Assembly: GCA_945903265.1 (NCBI GenBank)
Contig: CAMDNQ010000001.1
Coordinates: 62,001-126,000, forward strand
Direction: 5' to 3'
DNA from: Candidatus Sulfopaludibacter sp. SbA3
Lineage (GTDB): Bacteria; Acidobacteriota; Vicinamibacteria; Vicinamibacterales; UBA2999
DNA length: 64,000 nucleotides
Shown: positions 8,528 to 16,290 of the stretch, in pieces
Layout of the letters: each line of letters begins with the position of its first letter
How positions within the stretch are numbered: the stretch's first letter is position 1
Position numbers and translations under genes: made by a program
The notes under the pieces: generated by a model
What the model was told of the DNA's origin: nothing
The model's database searches: none
What the model saw: the letters and a program-made list of their open reading frames with translations, nothing else

Positions 8528-8880
8528 GCGCTGCGATGGAACTGGTCGAGAAGGCACAGTTGACCACCAAGCCGGAGATGAAGCCGGGCGATACGGTCAA
8601 GGTGCACGTCAAGGTGCGCGAAGGCGACAAGGAACGCATCCAGATTTTCGAAGGCATCATCATCGGCGTGCGCCGGGGCGGCATCCGGGCGTCCTTCACC
8701 GTCCGGAAGGTCTCCTTCGGCCAGGGCGTGGAGCGCATCTTCCCGATGCACTCGCCGTCGATCGCCAAGGTTGAGGTCATCCGGTCGGCACGCGTCCGCC
8801 GCGCGAAGCTGTATTTCCTGCGCACGCTGAAGGGCAAGGCGGCCAGGATGAAGGAAACCGCGCGCCGCGTGACCCCGTAA
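8524..8880 (+). CDS. rplS: 50S ribosomal protein L19
   Basis: Large-subunit protein at the 30S-50S interface. The 118-residue sequence has the L19 pattern [31 protein letters not shown] and [11 protein letters not shown]. It overlaps the trmD stop. Last gene of the rpsP-rplS block; rnhB follows after 25 bases. Confidence 0.97.
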   Translation: MSAAMELVEKAQLTTKPEMKPGDTVKVHVKVREGDKERIQIFEGIIIGVRRGGIRASFTVRKVSFGQGVERIFPMHSPSIAKVEVIRSARVRRAKLYFLRTLKGKAARMKETARRVTP

Positions 8881-8905
8881 GTACCCCGGGGTTGTCCGGT
8901 TCGCC

Positions 8906-9529
8906 ATGGTGAAAGTCCGCGCGATGCGAACCCTCGAGAACGCCATGCGGCGTTGGGGGTTCTATCGCGTGGCCGGATGCGATGAAGTGGGGCGCGGCTG
9001 CCTGGCCGGTCCCGTCGTCGCGGCCGCGGTCATCCTCGATCCCAACAGATACATAGCCGGCGTTCGCGACTCCAAGCTCGTGCCGGCGCCCGAGCGGGAG
9101 CGCCTCTACGGTCTGATCACGCGCACCGCGCTCGGCTGGGGCGTCGCGTCGGCGCCGCCGGGCGAAATCGACGACATCAATATTCACCGCGCGTCGCTGC
9201 AGGCGATGGCGCGCGCCGTCATGTCGATCGCGCCGCTTCCCGACCTGGTCCTGGTCGATGCCTTCATCATTCCGGGCCTCGGAATCGCCCAGCGTCCCGT
9301 GCTCCATGGCGACCGGCGCTGCACCGCCATCGCCGCCGCGTCGATCGTGGCCAAGGTCACGCGCGACCGCGAGATGCTGGCCTACCATGCCGCCGACCCG
9401 CGCTACGGGTACGATCGGCACAAAGGGTATGCCACGGCGGACCACCTGGCCGCGCTGGCGCGTTTCGGCTACTCGGAGATCCATCGACGCTCGTTCAGGC
9501 CGTCGTCGCTGTTTGATAGGATCGACTGA
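8906..9529 (+). CDS. rnhB: Ribonuclease HII
   Basis: Removes misincorporated ribonucleotides and RNA primers. The acidic catalytic residues sit in AGCDEVGRGCLAGPVVAAAV (Asp-Glu), LVLVDAF (Asp) and KVTRDREM (Asp). The length of 207 is normal. ATG 8906 is used; GTG 8909 and ATG 8924 are alternatives before the conserved core. rnhB after rplS is a common arrangement. Confidence 0.95.
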   Translation: MVKVRAMRTLENAMRRWGFYRVAGCDEVGRGCLAGPVVAAAVILDPNRYIAGVRDSKLVPAPERERLYGLITRTALGWGVASAPPGEIDDINIHRASLQAMARAVMSIAPLPDLVLVDAFIIPGLGIAQRPVLHGDRRCTAIAAASIVAKVTRDREMLAYHAADPRYGYDRHKGYATADHLAALARFGYSEIHRRSFRPSSLFDRID

Positions 9530-9550
9530 CCCCTCCGCAGTTGTTGTTCC

Positions 9551-11077
9551 GTGGGATTAGATCGCGAGGCCGCACTCAAGAAAGCGGAGAAATTTCTCCG
9601 CCAGGGAAAGCTCGATTCAGCCATTGAGGAGTACGTGCGGCTGATCGACGAGCAGCCGCGCGACTGGAACTCCATCAACGCCCTGGGCGATCTCTACGTG
9701 CGCGCCGGCAACACCGAGCGCGCCGTCGCGCAGTTTGCCCGCGTGGCCGATCATCTCTTCGACGAAGGGTTCCTCCCGAAAGCGTCGGCGCTCTACAAGA
9801 AAGTCCTCAAGGTGCATCCGCGGCACGAACACACAGTGTCGCGCCTGGCCGAGATTGCCACCCGCCAGGGGCTGCTGGCGGACGCGGCGATGTACCTGCG
9901 GCAGCTCCTCGACGAGCGCCGCACCCGCGGCGACGAGCAGGGCGTCCAGGACGCGATGGCACGGCTGCGGGCCCTCGACGAGGACGGCCGGGACGCGCAG
10001 CCGCCCGCTCAAGCGCCGGTGGCTCAGGCGCCGCCAGAGCCAGCGGCCGACGACCCCAGGCAGCTTTTCGAACTGGCGCGCACGCAGCTATACGCGGGCG
10101 AGGAGCTTCAGGGGCGGACCGTGCTGATGCGGGCCCTGACGCTCGATCCCATCCGCCAGGGGGAGGCGCTGCAGCTCGCCCTGGATCTGGCCGCCGACGG
10201 CCGCATCGACACCGCCTTCGGATGTGTGGACGTCATCACGGATGCGGCCCTCCTCGACGGCGACTGGCAGCGCGCGATCGATACGCTGCAGACATTCGTG
10301 GACGCCGCTCCGCACCTGCCGGCGAGCATCAAACTCGTAGACCTGTGCGTCGATGCCGGCCTCGATGACCACTTGCGGACGGCGCAGGCGCAGCTGACCG
10401 ATGCCTATCTCGCGCAGGGGAGCGCCGCGGAAGCCCGGATCATCGCCGAAGACCTGCTGGAGCAGGATCCCGACTCGGAAGTCCACGCTGAACGGCTGCG
10501 TCGCGCATTGGGGCTGCTCGAGGTGCCCGATACCGAGAGCGTCATCGCCGAGATCCGCGGGCGACGCCAGGCGCCGGCAGGAGACGATCTCGAGTCGGAG
10601 GCCCCGCCGAGCGCTGGGCGCGAGCCCGCTTTCGAAGCGACGGAAATCGACCTGAGCGACGCGCTGTCGGGCCTCGAGACGGCCACGACGGTGGCGGAGC
10701 AGGTAGACCCCGCCCTGATCCTGAAGCGGGCGATCGATCACATGCAGGCGGGGCGGGTCGAGGAGGCGCTGAGGGACCTCCAGGAGGCGGCGGCCCAACC
10801 GCGGACACGCGCGCGCGCGGCGGCGGAGCTGGGACGCCTGTACAGCGGGCGCGGCGACCTCCATGCGGCGGTGCAGTGGTTCGAGCTTGCGGCCGACGGT
10901 CCAGCCACAACCCAGGACGAGGCGTACGAAGTGCTGTACGACCTGGCTGACGCGCTGGCGCGTCTCGGCGAAGCGTCGCGCGCGCTGGCTATCCTGATCG
11001 ATCTCGACGCCGAGGCGGGCGATTTCCGCGACGTGCGGTTCCGCATCGAGCAGCTGGCAGGGAGCCGCGGCCAGTGA
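9551..11077 (+). CDS. Tetratricopeptide-repeat protein of unknown function
   Basis: A 508-residue soluble protein starting at GTG 9551. Its first ~110 residues are TPR-like (KAEKFLRQGKLDSAIEEY, WNSINALGDLYVRAGNTERA), and more helical repeats follow, with proline/alanine-rich linkers near 155 and 345. No signal peptide or catalytic motif is visible. A late segment (ILKRAIDHMQAGRVEEALRDL) repeats the TPR pattern. It overlaps the next small membrane gene by 4 bases (GTGA), so the two are probably co-translated. Likely a scaffold or assembly factor; the partner is unknown. Confidence 0.75.
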   Translation: MGLDREAALKKAEKFLRQGKLDSAIEEYVRLIDEQPRDWNSINALGDLYVRAGNTERAVAQFARVADHLFDEGFLPKASALYKKVLKVHPRHEHTVSRLAEIATRQGLLADAAMYLRQLLDERRTRGDEQGVQDAMARLRALDEDGRDAQPPAQAPVAQAPPEPAADDPRQLFELARTQLYAGEELQGRTVLMRALTLDPIRQGEALQLALDLAADGRIDTAFGCVDVITDAALLDGDWQRAIDTLQTFVDAAPHLPASIKLVDLCVDAGLDDHLRTAQAQLTDAYLAQGSAAEARIIAEDLLEQDPDSEVHAERLRRALGLLEVPDTESVIAEIRGRRQAPAGDDLESEAPPSAGREPAFEATEIDLSDALSGLETATTVAEQVDPALILKRAIDHMQAGRVEEALRDLQEAAAQPRTRARAAAELGRLYSGRGDLHAAVQWFELAADGPATTQDEAYEVLYDLADALARLGEASRALAILIDLDAEAGDFRDVRFRIEQLAGSRGQ

Positions 11078-11343
11078 AGCGGCTGATGTTCGTCGCCCTC
11101 TCGATCGAAATAGGACTCGTGCTCCTTGTCATTCCGTGGTCCGCGTTCTGGGAGCGCAATTACTTCGCCCAGATGTTTCCACCGCTCCAGGCCGTCATCA
11201 CCAACCATTTCGTCCGCGGGGCCGTGTCCGGCATGGGGCTCATCAATCTGACGGTCGGCCTCACCGAGCTCGTGTCGATCTTCACGGGCCGCGCGGGCCC
11301 CCGTCACGTCGCCGTCAACCCGTCGCACGCTGCCAACGACTGA
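11074..11343 (+). CDS. Small two-helix membrane protein, unknown function
   Basis: An 89-residue protein started by GTG 11074, overlapping the TPR gene stop. Two hydrophobic segments are visible: about 4-24 (LMFVALSIEIGLVLLVIPWS) and about 46-70 (GAVSGMGLINLTVGLTELVSIF), joined by an aromatic loop with WERNYFAQMFPP. Conserved-looking rather than random, but I do not recognise a named family. The coupling to the TPR gene suggests a shared process at the inner membrane. Confidence 0.65.
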   Translation: MKRLMFVALSIEIGLVLLVIPWSAFWERNYFAQMFPPLQAVITNHFVRGAVSGMGLINLTVGLTELVSIFTGRAGPRHVAVNPSHAAND

Positions 11344-11348
11344 CGCGC

Positions 11349-11993
11349 ATGCGGCCGGTCATCTGCATGATTACGGCATCGGCAGGCGGGACCACCGATG
11401 ATGCCGCGCTCGTGGCGCGCGTCGCCGCAGCGGCACGCGCCGGCGTGCATCTCATCCAAATCAGGCAACCCGCGCGCGATGCCCGCCCGCTCGTCCGGCT
11501 TGTCGAGCGCGCGGTCGCGGCGGTGCGCGGGACCCAGACACGCGTGCTCGTGAACGATCGTCTCGACGTGGCCATGGCCGCTGGCGCGCACGGCGTGCAC
11601 CTGCGCGGCGACTCGATGCCGGCGGCGCGGGTGAGGACGATGGCGCCGGCGGGATTCGTGGTTGGGCGCTCCGTGCACTCGCCTGACGAAGCAAGGAGCG
11701 TGACCTCGGACGGGTCGGTCGACTACGTCCTGGTCGGAACGATCTTTCCGACCGCATCGAAGCCCGGCGCCGCCGTCGCCGGTCTCGGAATGCTCGCGGC
11801 GGCCTGCCACGCGACGAGCGTCCCGGTGCTTGCCGTCGGCGGCATGCAGCTCGAGCGGCTCACGAGCGTCGCGGACGCGGGCGCGGCCGGGGTCGCGGCC
11901 ATCGGATTGTTCGCGGCGCCGTCCATCGACGCGCTGGAGACCACTGTCGAAAGAGTCGTTTTGGCGTTTGACACCCTCCGGACCCTTCCCTAA
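11349..11993 (+). CDS. ThiE/TenI-family TIM-barrel protein, atypical active site
   Basis: A 214-residue thiamine-phosphate-synthase-like barrel starting at ATG 11349. It keeps VNDRLDVA, GVHL, GRSVHS and a DYVLVGTIFPTASKPG segment. However, the lysine of the usual QxRxK motif is gone (LIQIRQPARD), and GVHLGQDD is replaced by GVHLRGDS. A second, canonical ThiE lies at 43223-43879 in the same window. This copy is therefore better read as a TenI-like or specialised ThiE-family protein than as the main thiamine phosphate synthase. It follows the small membrane gene by five bases. Confidence 0.75.
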   Translation: MRPVICMITASAGGTTDDAALVARVAAAARAGVHLIQIRQPARDARPLVRLVERAVAAVRGTQTRVLVNDRLDVAMAAGAHGVHLRGDSMPAARVRTMAPAGFVVGRSVHSPDEARSVTSDGSVDYVLVGTIFPTASKPGAAVAGLGMLAAACHATSVPVLAVGGMQLERLTSVADAGAAGVAAIGLFAAPSIDALETTVERVVLAFDTLRTLP

Positions 11994-11994
11994 C

Positions 11995-12408
11995 ATGAGG
12001 ACCGCTATGGCCCTCACGGAGGCCGCTAAGACGGATTTCGGCACCAGGATGAAGCGATCGCGCGAAGAGCGCGGGGTCTCGCTGCGCCAGATTGCCGACG
12101 TCACGAGGATCTCGGTGGTTGCGCTCGAGGCCCTCGAGCGCAACGAGATCTCGCGGCTGCCCGGCGGCATCTTCTCGCGCGGCATCGTCCGATCGTATGC
12201 ACTCCAGGTCGGCCTCGACCCGGAACAGGCGGTGCGTAACTTCCTCGCGAGCTTTCCCGAAGACTCCGTCACGGTCGGCAGTCCCCACGTCCGTCGCGAC
12301 GATCTCGACGACAGGCCGCGGCGCAGCGGCGCAACTGTCGTGGCGGTCCTCGTCGCGATCTCCGCCCTGCTCGGCGCCATCGTGTACTTCGCCCTGTCGC
12401 TCCGGTGA
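11995..12408 (+). CDS. RodZ-like HTH protein with C-terminal membrane anchor
   Basis: A 137-residue protein with an N-terminal HTH of the RodZ/HTH_25 type (RMKRSREERGVSLRQIADVT, ALERNEISRLPGGIFSRGIV) and one transmembrane helix at the extreme C-terminus (ATVVAVLVAISALLGAIVYF). Full RodZ continues with a periplasmic domain after the helix; here the protein stops there. ATG 11995 is 1 base after the preceding stop and ATG 12007 is an alternative. In RodZ the HTH binds MreB; whether this short form does so is unknown. Overlaps the next gene by 4 bases. Confidence 0.7.
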   Translation: MRTAMALTEAAKTDFGTRMKRSREERGVSLRQIADVTRISVVALEALERNEISRLPGGIFSRGIVRSYALQVGLDPEQAVRNFLASFPEDSVTVGSPHVRRDDLDDRPRRSGATVVAVLVAISALLGAIVYFALSLR

Positions 12409-13091
12409 GCGGGTCCGAAGCCGGCGCGGGGACGCCGCTCCTCGATTTCTTCAAGCGTGGAAACGTCGATCGCGACATCCGTCTGATGGCGGCGCGCGGC
12501 GAGCTCGGCTTGCGTCCCCACGAGCATGCCGCGATGCTGGCGCTGCTCATCGGCGACAGCGATCCGGACGTCGCCAGTGCCGCGAGGGAGAGCCTGGATC
12601 CCGGTGGGCAGGCGACCGTCGCCGCTGGTGAGGCTGCGGACGCGGAGGCTGGTGAGCCCGAGGCCGCGGCCGACGCGCACGACGACCAGACGACGATGGA
12701 GCGGATTGCAGGGATGAATCCCGCGCAGAAGCTGCAGCTGGCCATGCGCGGCACGCGCGAGGCGCGCGCCATTCTCGTCCGCGATGCGAATCGCCTCGTC
12801 GCGATGGCGGTCCTGAGCAGCCCGAAGATTTCGGAGAGCGAGGTGGAGAACATCGCCAAGATGACCAACGTCTCGGAGGACATCCTGCGGACCATCGGCC
12901 AGACGCGGGCGTGGGCAAAGAATTATTCGATCATCTCGGCCCTGGCCAGGAATTCCAAGACGCCGATTGCCGTGTCGCTCACGCTGCTGTCGCGTCTGAT
13001 GGAGAAGGACGTGAAGGCGCTGACGACCGACCGCAATATCCCTGATGTCGTGCGGCTGGCGGCGCGCAAGCGCCTGACGCCTACGAGGTAG
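12405..13091 (+). CDS. Uncharacterised helical protein
   Basis: A 228-residue protein starting GTG 12405 inside the end of the RodZ-like gene. The N-terminal ~65 residues and the C-terminal ~125 residues look helical, separated by a low-complexity Ala/Glu/Asp linker. The C-terminal half contains MNPAQKLQLAMRGTREARAI, SSPKISESEVENIAKMTNVS and RTRAW-like segments suggestive of HEAT-like or armadillo-like packing. I do not recognise a named family. Its 3' end overlaps, tail to tail by 11 bases, a small minus-strand gene. Confidence 0.65.
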   Translation: MSGSEAGAGTPLLDFFKRGNVDRDIRLMAARGELGLRPHEHAAMLALLIGDSDPDVASAARESLDPGGQATVAAGEAADAEAGEPEAAADAHDDQTTMERIAGMNPAQKLQLAMRGTREARAILVRDANRLVAMAVLSSPKISESEVENIAKMTNVSEDILRTIGQTRAWAKNYSIISALARNSKTPIAVSLTLLSRLMEKDVKALTTDRNIPDVVRLAARKRLTPTR

Positions 13092-13353
13092 CTTTCTTCC
13101 GCGGCGGGCGCCGGTCCGACGCCCATTCCTTCCGCATCTGCGCCAGGCCCTCCATATACACCGTCGCCTTTTCGCGCTCCTCTTCGGTGGCGAGCGACTT
13201 CAGCAGGTCGATCGCGTGGGCGAAGTCGTGCTGAATGGTCTTTTTCGACGTCGCGAAATAGATCTTCCGAATCTCGGCCAGCGCGTCGGCCGGGCCCGGC
13301 CTGCCGCCGCGGAGCGCTCCCAGCGGCACGAACCCCTCGTCGCCGTCGCTCAC
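13081..13353 (-). CDS. Small helical protein downstream of polX
   Basis: A 90-residue protein starting at GTG 13353, overlapping the polX stop by 4 bases (GTGA), so it is coupled to polX. It has an amphipathic helical core (EIRKIYFATSKKTIQHDFAHA, LLKSLATEEEREKATVYMEG) and a basic tail (RRPPRKKATS). No named family is recognised. The basic tail and coupling would fit a nucleic-acid-related accessory role, but this is only an inference. Confidence 0.6.
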   Translation of the reverse strand: MSDGDEGFVPLGALRGGRPGPADALAEIRKIYFATSKKTIQHDFAHAIDLLKSLATEEEREKATVYMEGLAQMRKEWASDRRPPRKKATS

Positions 13354-15128
13354 GCCGCCCTCCGGGTCCGCCGCAGAAGCGGCCGCAGTTCCTCGAGGGA
13401 TTTCGTGTTGAGGACGCTCGCGGGCGTGGTCCACGCGCGCCGCGCGACCTGCAGGCCCCATTGCATGTTGGCCAAAGCGCCGGCGGAGTGCGCGTCGGTC
13501 GAAATGACCAGCATCACCCCGCGCTCGTGCGCCAGCCGCGCATGCGCGTCGTTCAGATCGAGCCGCGCGACGCCCCGCGAGACGTCGACCTGGCAGTTGA
13601 TTTCCAGCGCGACCCCGTGACGTCCGGCGGCGGCCATGACCGCATCCATCTGCATCCGAATCGGTTCGCGCTTCAACAGCAGCCGCGCCGTCGGATGCGC
13701 CAGGACGTCGACCCATGGGTTTTCGAGCGCCCGCAGGATTCTGTCCGTCATCTGCGTCTCGTCCTGGGCGAAATGGGAGTGGATCGACGCAATCACGATG
13801 TCGAGCTGGGCGAGGCAGTCGTCCGCAAGATCCAGCCGGCCGTCCGGCAGGATGTCGCATTCGATGCCGGCCAGCAGCGTCAGATTGCCGAACCGGCCGT
13901 TTCGTGCACGGACAGCCGCCGCGTGCGCCAGCGCGCGCTCTTCGTCGAGGCCATTGGCCATTGCCAGCGCCTTGCTGTGGTCGGTGATGGCGATGTACTG
14001 ATATCCCCGCCGCGCCGCCGCGGCCGCCATCGCGTCAATGTCGTCACGGCCGTCGCTCGCCGTGGTGTGCATGTGCAGATCGCCGCGAATGTCCGATGCC
14101 GCGACGAGATGGGGAAGCCGCCCCTCGGCCGCCGCCTCGATTTCGCCCCGGTTCTCCCGGAGCGAGGGGTCCACCCACGCCAGCCCGAGGGTTTCGTAAA
14201 TCGATTCCTCGGTCTGTCCGGCCACTTTCACGTTATCCGTGGTTCGGAACAGCCCGTATTCGTTCAGCTTGAATCCCTGGTGGATGGCGCGGTCGCGAAG
14301 CAGGATGTTGTGCGCCTTCGAGCCCGTGAAGTACTGCATCGCGGCGCCACGGCTGCCGGGAGGGACCAGGCGCAGGTCGGCCTGGAAGCCGCCACGCAGG
14401 CGCACGCTCGATTTGGTGTCGCCCTGGCCGAGGATGCGTTCGACATGTGGATAGGCCACAAACACCTCCATGAGCGAAGTGGAGGCGCCTGTCCCGAGCG
14501 AAGCGTAGGGACCGCTGGCCAGGATATCGATATCGCCGCAGGTCTCGCAGCCTCGGCGCACGCTGCCGACCGGCGTGAAATCGACGCCAGGCGCGCGCTC
14601 CTCCAGGTAGGCGATGAGCTCGCCGGCAATCGCCGCGGTGTCGGCGAGGAGGTGGCGGCCGGCATCCTTCTGACGCTCCTCGATGGCCTTGAGGATCAGG
14701 GCCTCTTTCTTCGGCCCCATGCCTTTGAGCTCGCGCAGCCGCCCACTGCGGGCGGCATCCGCGAGCTCCTCGACAGTCCTGATGTTCAGGCTGCCGTACA
14801 GGACCGCGACGGTCTTCGGCCCGACGCCCTGCAGCCGCAGCAGATCCAGGATGGTCGGCGGAAATTCCTGGAGAAGTTCAGCGTGATAGCCGCACACGCC
14901 GGTTCCGGCGAGCTCCCTGATCTTCGCAGCGAGATCTTTCCCAATCCCGGGCAACGCGCGCAGCTGCGTCTCGTCCATCAGCGCGACAGGGTCGCCCCAT
15001 GCCTTGATCGTGTCTGCGCCCGATCGGTACGCCCGGATCTTGAAGCCGTTCTCGCCCTTGATTTCGAGCAGGTCGGCGATCTCGCCGAAGATCTGCGCCA
15101 CCTGCAGGTTATCCACGCGTGAGGCCAT
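13350..15128 (-). CDS. polX: DNA polymerase/3'-5' exonuclease PolX with PHP domain
   Basis: Family X repair polymerase fused to a PHP phosphoesterase. From ATG 15128 (592 aa): 8-kDa and helix-hairpin-helix region at about 1-130 (ALPGIGKDLAAKIRELA, LLRLQGVGPKTVAVLYG), palm domain with GSVRRGCETCGDIDILAS (both catalytic Asp present) and GFQADLRLVP (third Asp), then C-terminal PHP domain with HMHTTASDGRDD, ITDHSKA, GIECDILPDG, HSHF and STDAHSAG metal-ligand motifs. It fills gaps in base-excision repair. It overlaps the upstream GHMP kinase by 20 bases. A degenerate paralogue is at 28275-29555. Confidence 0.94.
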   Translation of the reverse strand: MASRVDNLQVAQIFGEIADLLEIKGENGFKIRAYRSGADTIKAWGDPVALMDETQLRALPGIGKDLAAKIRELAGTGVCGYHAELLQEFPPTILDLLRLQGVGPKTVAVLYGSLNIRTVEELADAARSGRLRELKGMGPKKEALILKAIEERQKDAGRHLLADTAAIAGELIAYLEERAPGVDFTPVGSVRRGCETCGDIDILASGPYASLGTGASTSLMEVFVAYPHVERILGQGDTKSSVRLRGGFQADLRLVPPGSRGAAMQYFTGSKAHNILLRDRAIHQGFKLNEYGLFRTTDNVKVAGQTEESIYETLGLAWVDPSLRENRGEIEAAAEGRLPHLVAASDIRGDLHMHTTASDGRDDIDAMAAAAARRGYQYIAITDHSKALAMANGLDEERALAHAAAVRARNGRFGNLTLLAGIECDILPDGRLDLADDCLAQLDIVIASIHSHFAQDETQMTDRILRALENPWVDVLAHPTARLLLKREPIRMQMDAVMAAAGRHGVALEINCQVDVSRGVARLDLNDAHARLAHERGVMLVISTDAHSAGALANMQWGLQVARRAWTTPASVLNTKSLEELRPLLRRTRRAA

Positions 15129-16095
15129 TCCGCTCGATCGAGAAATCGAGCAGCCGCGCGCCGCCAGCGGCGAGCGCCTGGCGAATCGCGTCGCGGCGCT
15201 CCGGCGGTCCAAAGCTGAACAGGCATCCGCCGCCGCCGGCGCCGCACACCTTGGCCGCGGTGGCGCCCGCCGACATCGCGCGCGAGATCAGCGCGTCAAT
15301 CGCCGGCGTCGTGACGCCCGGAGCCAGTCGCTTCCGGTTCTCCCACTCGCTGGCAACGGCTCGGCCGACCGCGTCCCAGTCGCCTGCGACCAGCGCCTCC
15401 CGCATCGCGGCGGCTGTGTCGCGGATCCGCTCGAAGCACTCGAAGACGCGCGCGTCACCGTCGATGTGCTTCTTCGTAATCTCCCAGTTATTGGTGCCCG
15501 AGTTTCGCGGTTCTCCTGTGTAGTAGAGCACCAGGCGCTGCTCGAGCGCCGACCGGTCGACGTCCAGGGGCACGCGGCGCAGGCGGTCGACGTCGAGCTG
15601 CAACGCCGCGATCCCGCCGTACAGCGCCGGCCGGTAGTCCTGGAGGCCGGTGGGCACCGCAATCGCCTGCGCTTCGACATTCATCGCCAGCTGCAGCAGC
15701 GCTTCGGGCTCGTAATGGTTCCGGCCCCACTCGGCAAAGGCCGCACAGACGGCGACATTCAACGCCGACGACCCCGCGATGCCGGCACCCGCCGGCGACT
15801 CGCAGGACGTCGTCAGGGTGAGTCCCCGCGCCTCGAAGAAGTGGGCGAGAAGCGAGAGGAGGCGCAGCTCCTTCCGGTCGCGCAGCTCGCGCCAGTGGCC
15901 GGCTTCGACGGTGACGCCGGTGTCGAGCGATCGGATGACGATGCGGTCGTCCGCGCGCGGCTCGATGGTCGCCCGGGCGCGCAGGCTGATCGCGGCGTTG
16001 ATGGTCTGGGCGCCGGGGTGAAACAGGTACAGCGGCCAGATGTCGAGGGTGCCGCCCGCCAGATCGATACGGGTCGGGGCAGACGTCGTGATCAC
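15109..16095 (-). CDS. GHMP-family sugar kinase (HddA-like)
   Basis: A 328-residue cytosolic kinase from GTG 16095. All three GHMP motifs are present: N-terminal TSAPTRIDLAGGTLDIW, ATP loop ESPAGAGIAGSSALN near 105-120, and C-terminal VCGAGGGGCLFSF near 285. The N-terminal motif resembles heptose-7-phosphate or fucose/galactose-type kinases, but the substrate cannot be fixed from sequence. It is divergent from the peptidoglycan-recycling cassette nagZ-ldcA-mpl, which raises the possibility of an amino-sugar substrate (inference). A TATAAT ends six bases before the GTG, suggesting leaderless expression. First gene of a polX-containing minus operon. Confidence 0.82.
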   Translation of the reverse strand: MITTSAPTRIDLAGGTLDIWPLYLFHPGAQTINAAISLRARATIEPRADDRIVIRSLDTGVTVEAGHWRELRDRKELRLLSLLAHFFEARGLTLTTSCESPAGAGIAGSSALNVAVCAAFAEWGRNHYEPEALLQLAMNVEAQAIAVPTGLQDYRPALYGGIAALQLDVDRLRRVPLDVDRSALEQRLVLYYTGEPRNSGTNNWEITKKHIDGDARVFECFERIRDTAAAMREALVAGDWDAVGRAVASEWENRKRLAPGVTTPAIDALISRAMSAGATAAKVCGAGGGGCLFSFGPPERRDAIRQALAAGGARLLDFSIERNGLTRG

Positions 16096-16101
16096 GACGG
16101 A

Positions 16102-16107
16102 ATTATA
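16102..16107 (-). promoter_or_regulatory. -10 element TATAAT for the GHMP kinase
   Basis: On the minus strand TATAAT is followed by TCCGTC and then the GTG start. A transcript would begin at or within a base or two of the start codon, and no Shine-Dalgarno sequence exists. No clear -35 is visible. Confidence 0.55.
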
Positions 16108-16125
16108 TGACCGTGTCGTTCGCAC

Positions 16126-16249
16126 TTCTGCGTTCTGCCTGCTCGGTTCGTGTTCATGTTCGGGTTCGCGTTCGAACCGAACCCCGAAGGCGAACGGAAC
16201 CGGAACGGGACCGGAACCTGAACACGAACCGAGCACAGAGAACCCAGAA
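16126..16249. repeat. 124-bp imperfect palindrome of GGTTCG/GTTC units
   Basis: Between the divergent GHMP kinase and nagZ. The left arm starts TTCTGCGTTCTG and includes TGCTCGGTTCGTGTTCA; the right arm contains the exact reverse complement of that 17-mer and ends AACCCAGAA. The interior is a run of GTTCGGGTTC/GAACCGGAAC-like units. The whole block could fold into one long hairpin. It lies between the two divergent -10 elements (16102-16107 and 16284-16289). Confidence 0.75.
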
Positions 16250-16283
16250 GCGTGAACTGCGGTTCTATGCGTGAACGCGGTTC

Positions 16284-16289
16284 TATAAT
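16284..16289 (+). promoter_or_regulatory. -10 element TATAAT for nagZ
   Basis: A perfect TATAAT one base before ATG 16291 and seven before GTG 16297, within a short direct repeat of GCGGTTCTAT (two copies, about 16258-16288). The usual -10 to start-site distance would place transcription at about 16296, so GTG 16297 may be the real, leaderless start. Confidence 0.55.
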
Positions 16290-16290
16290 C

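Noticed and set aside
13461-15122. A 553-codon plus-strand frame opposite polX
   Set aside because: Arg/His/Val-rich shadow of polX produced by high G+C; no recognisable domain. The same holds for the long antisense frames opposite murA, the secretin, pyrG, serA and sucC/sucD.
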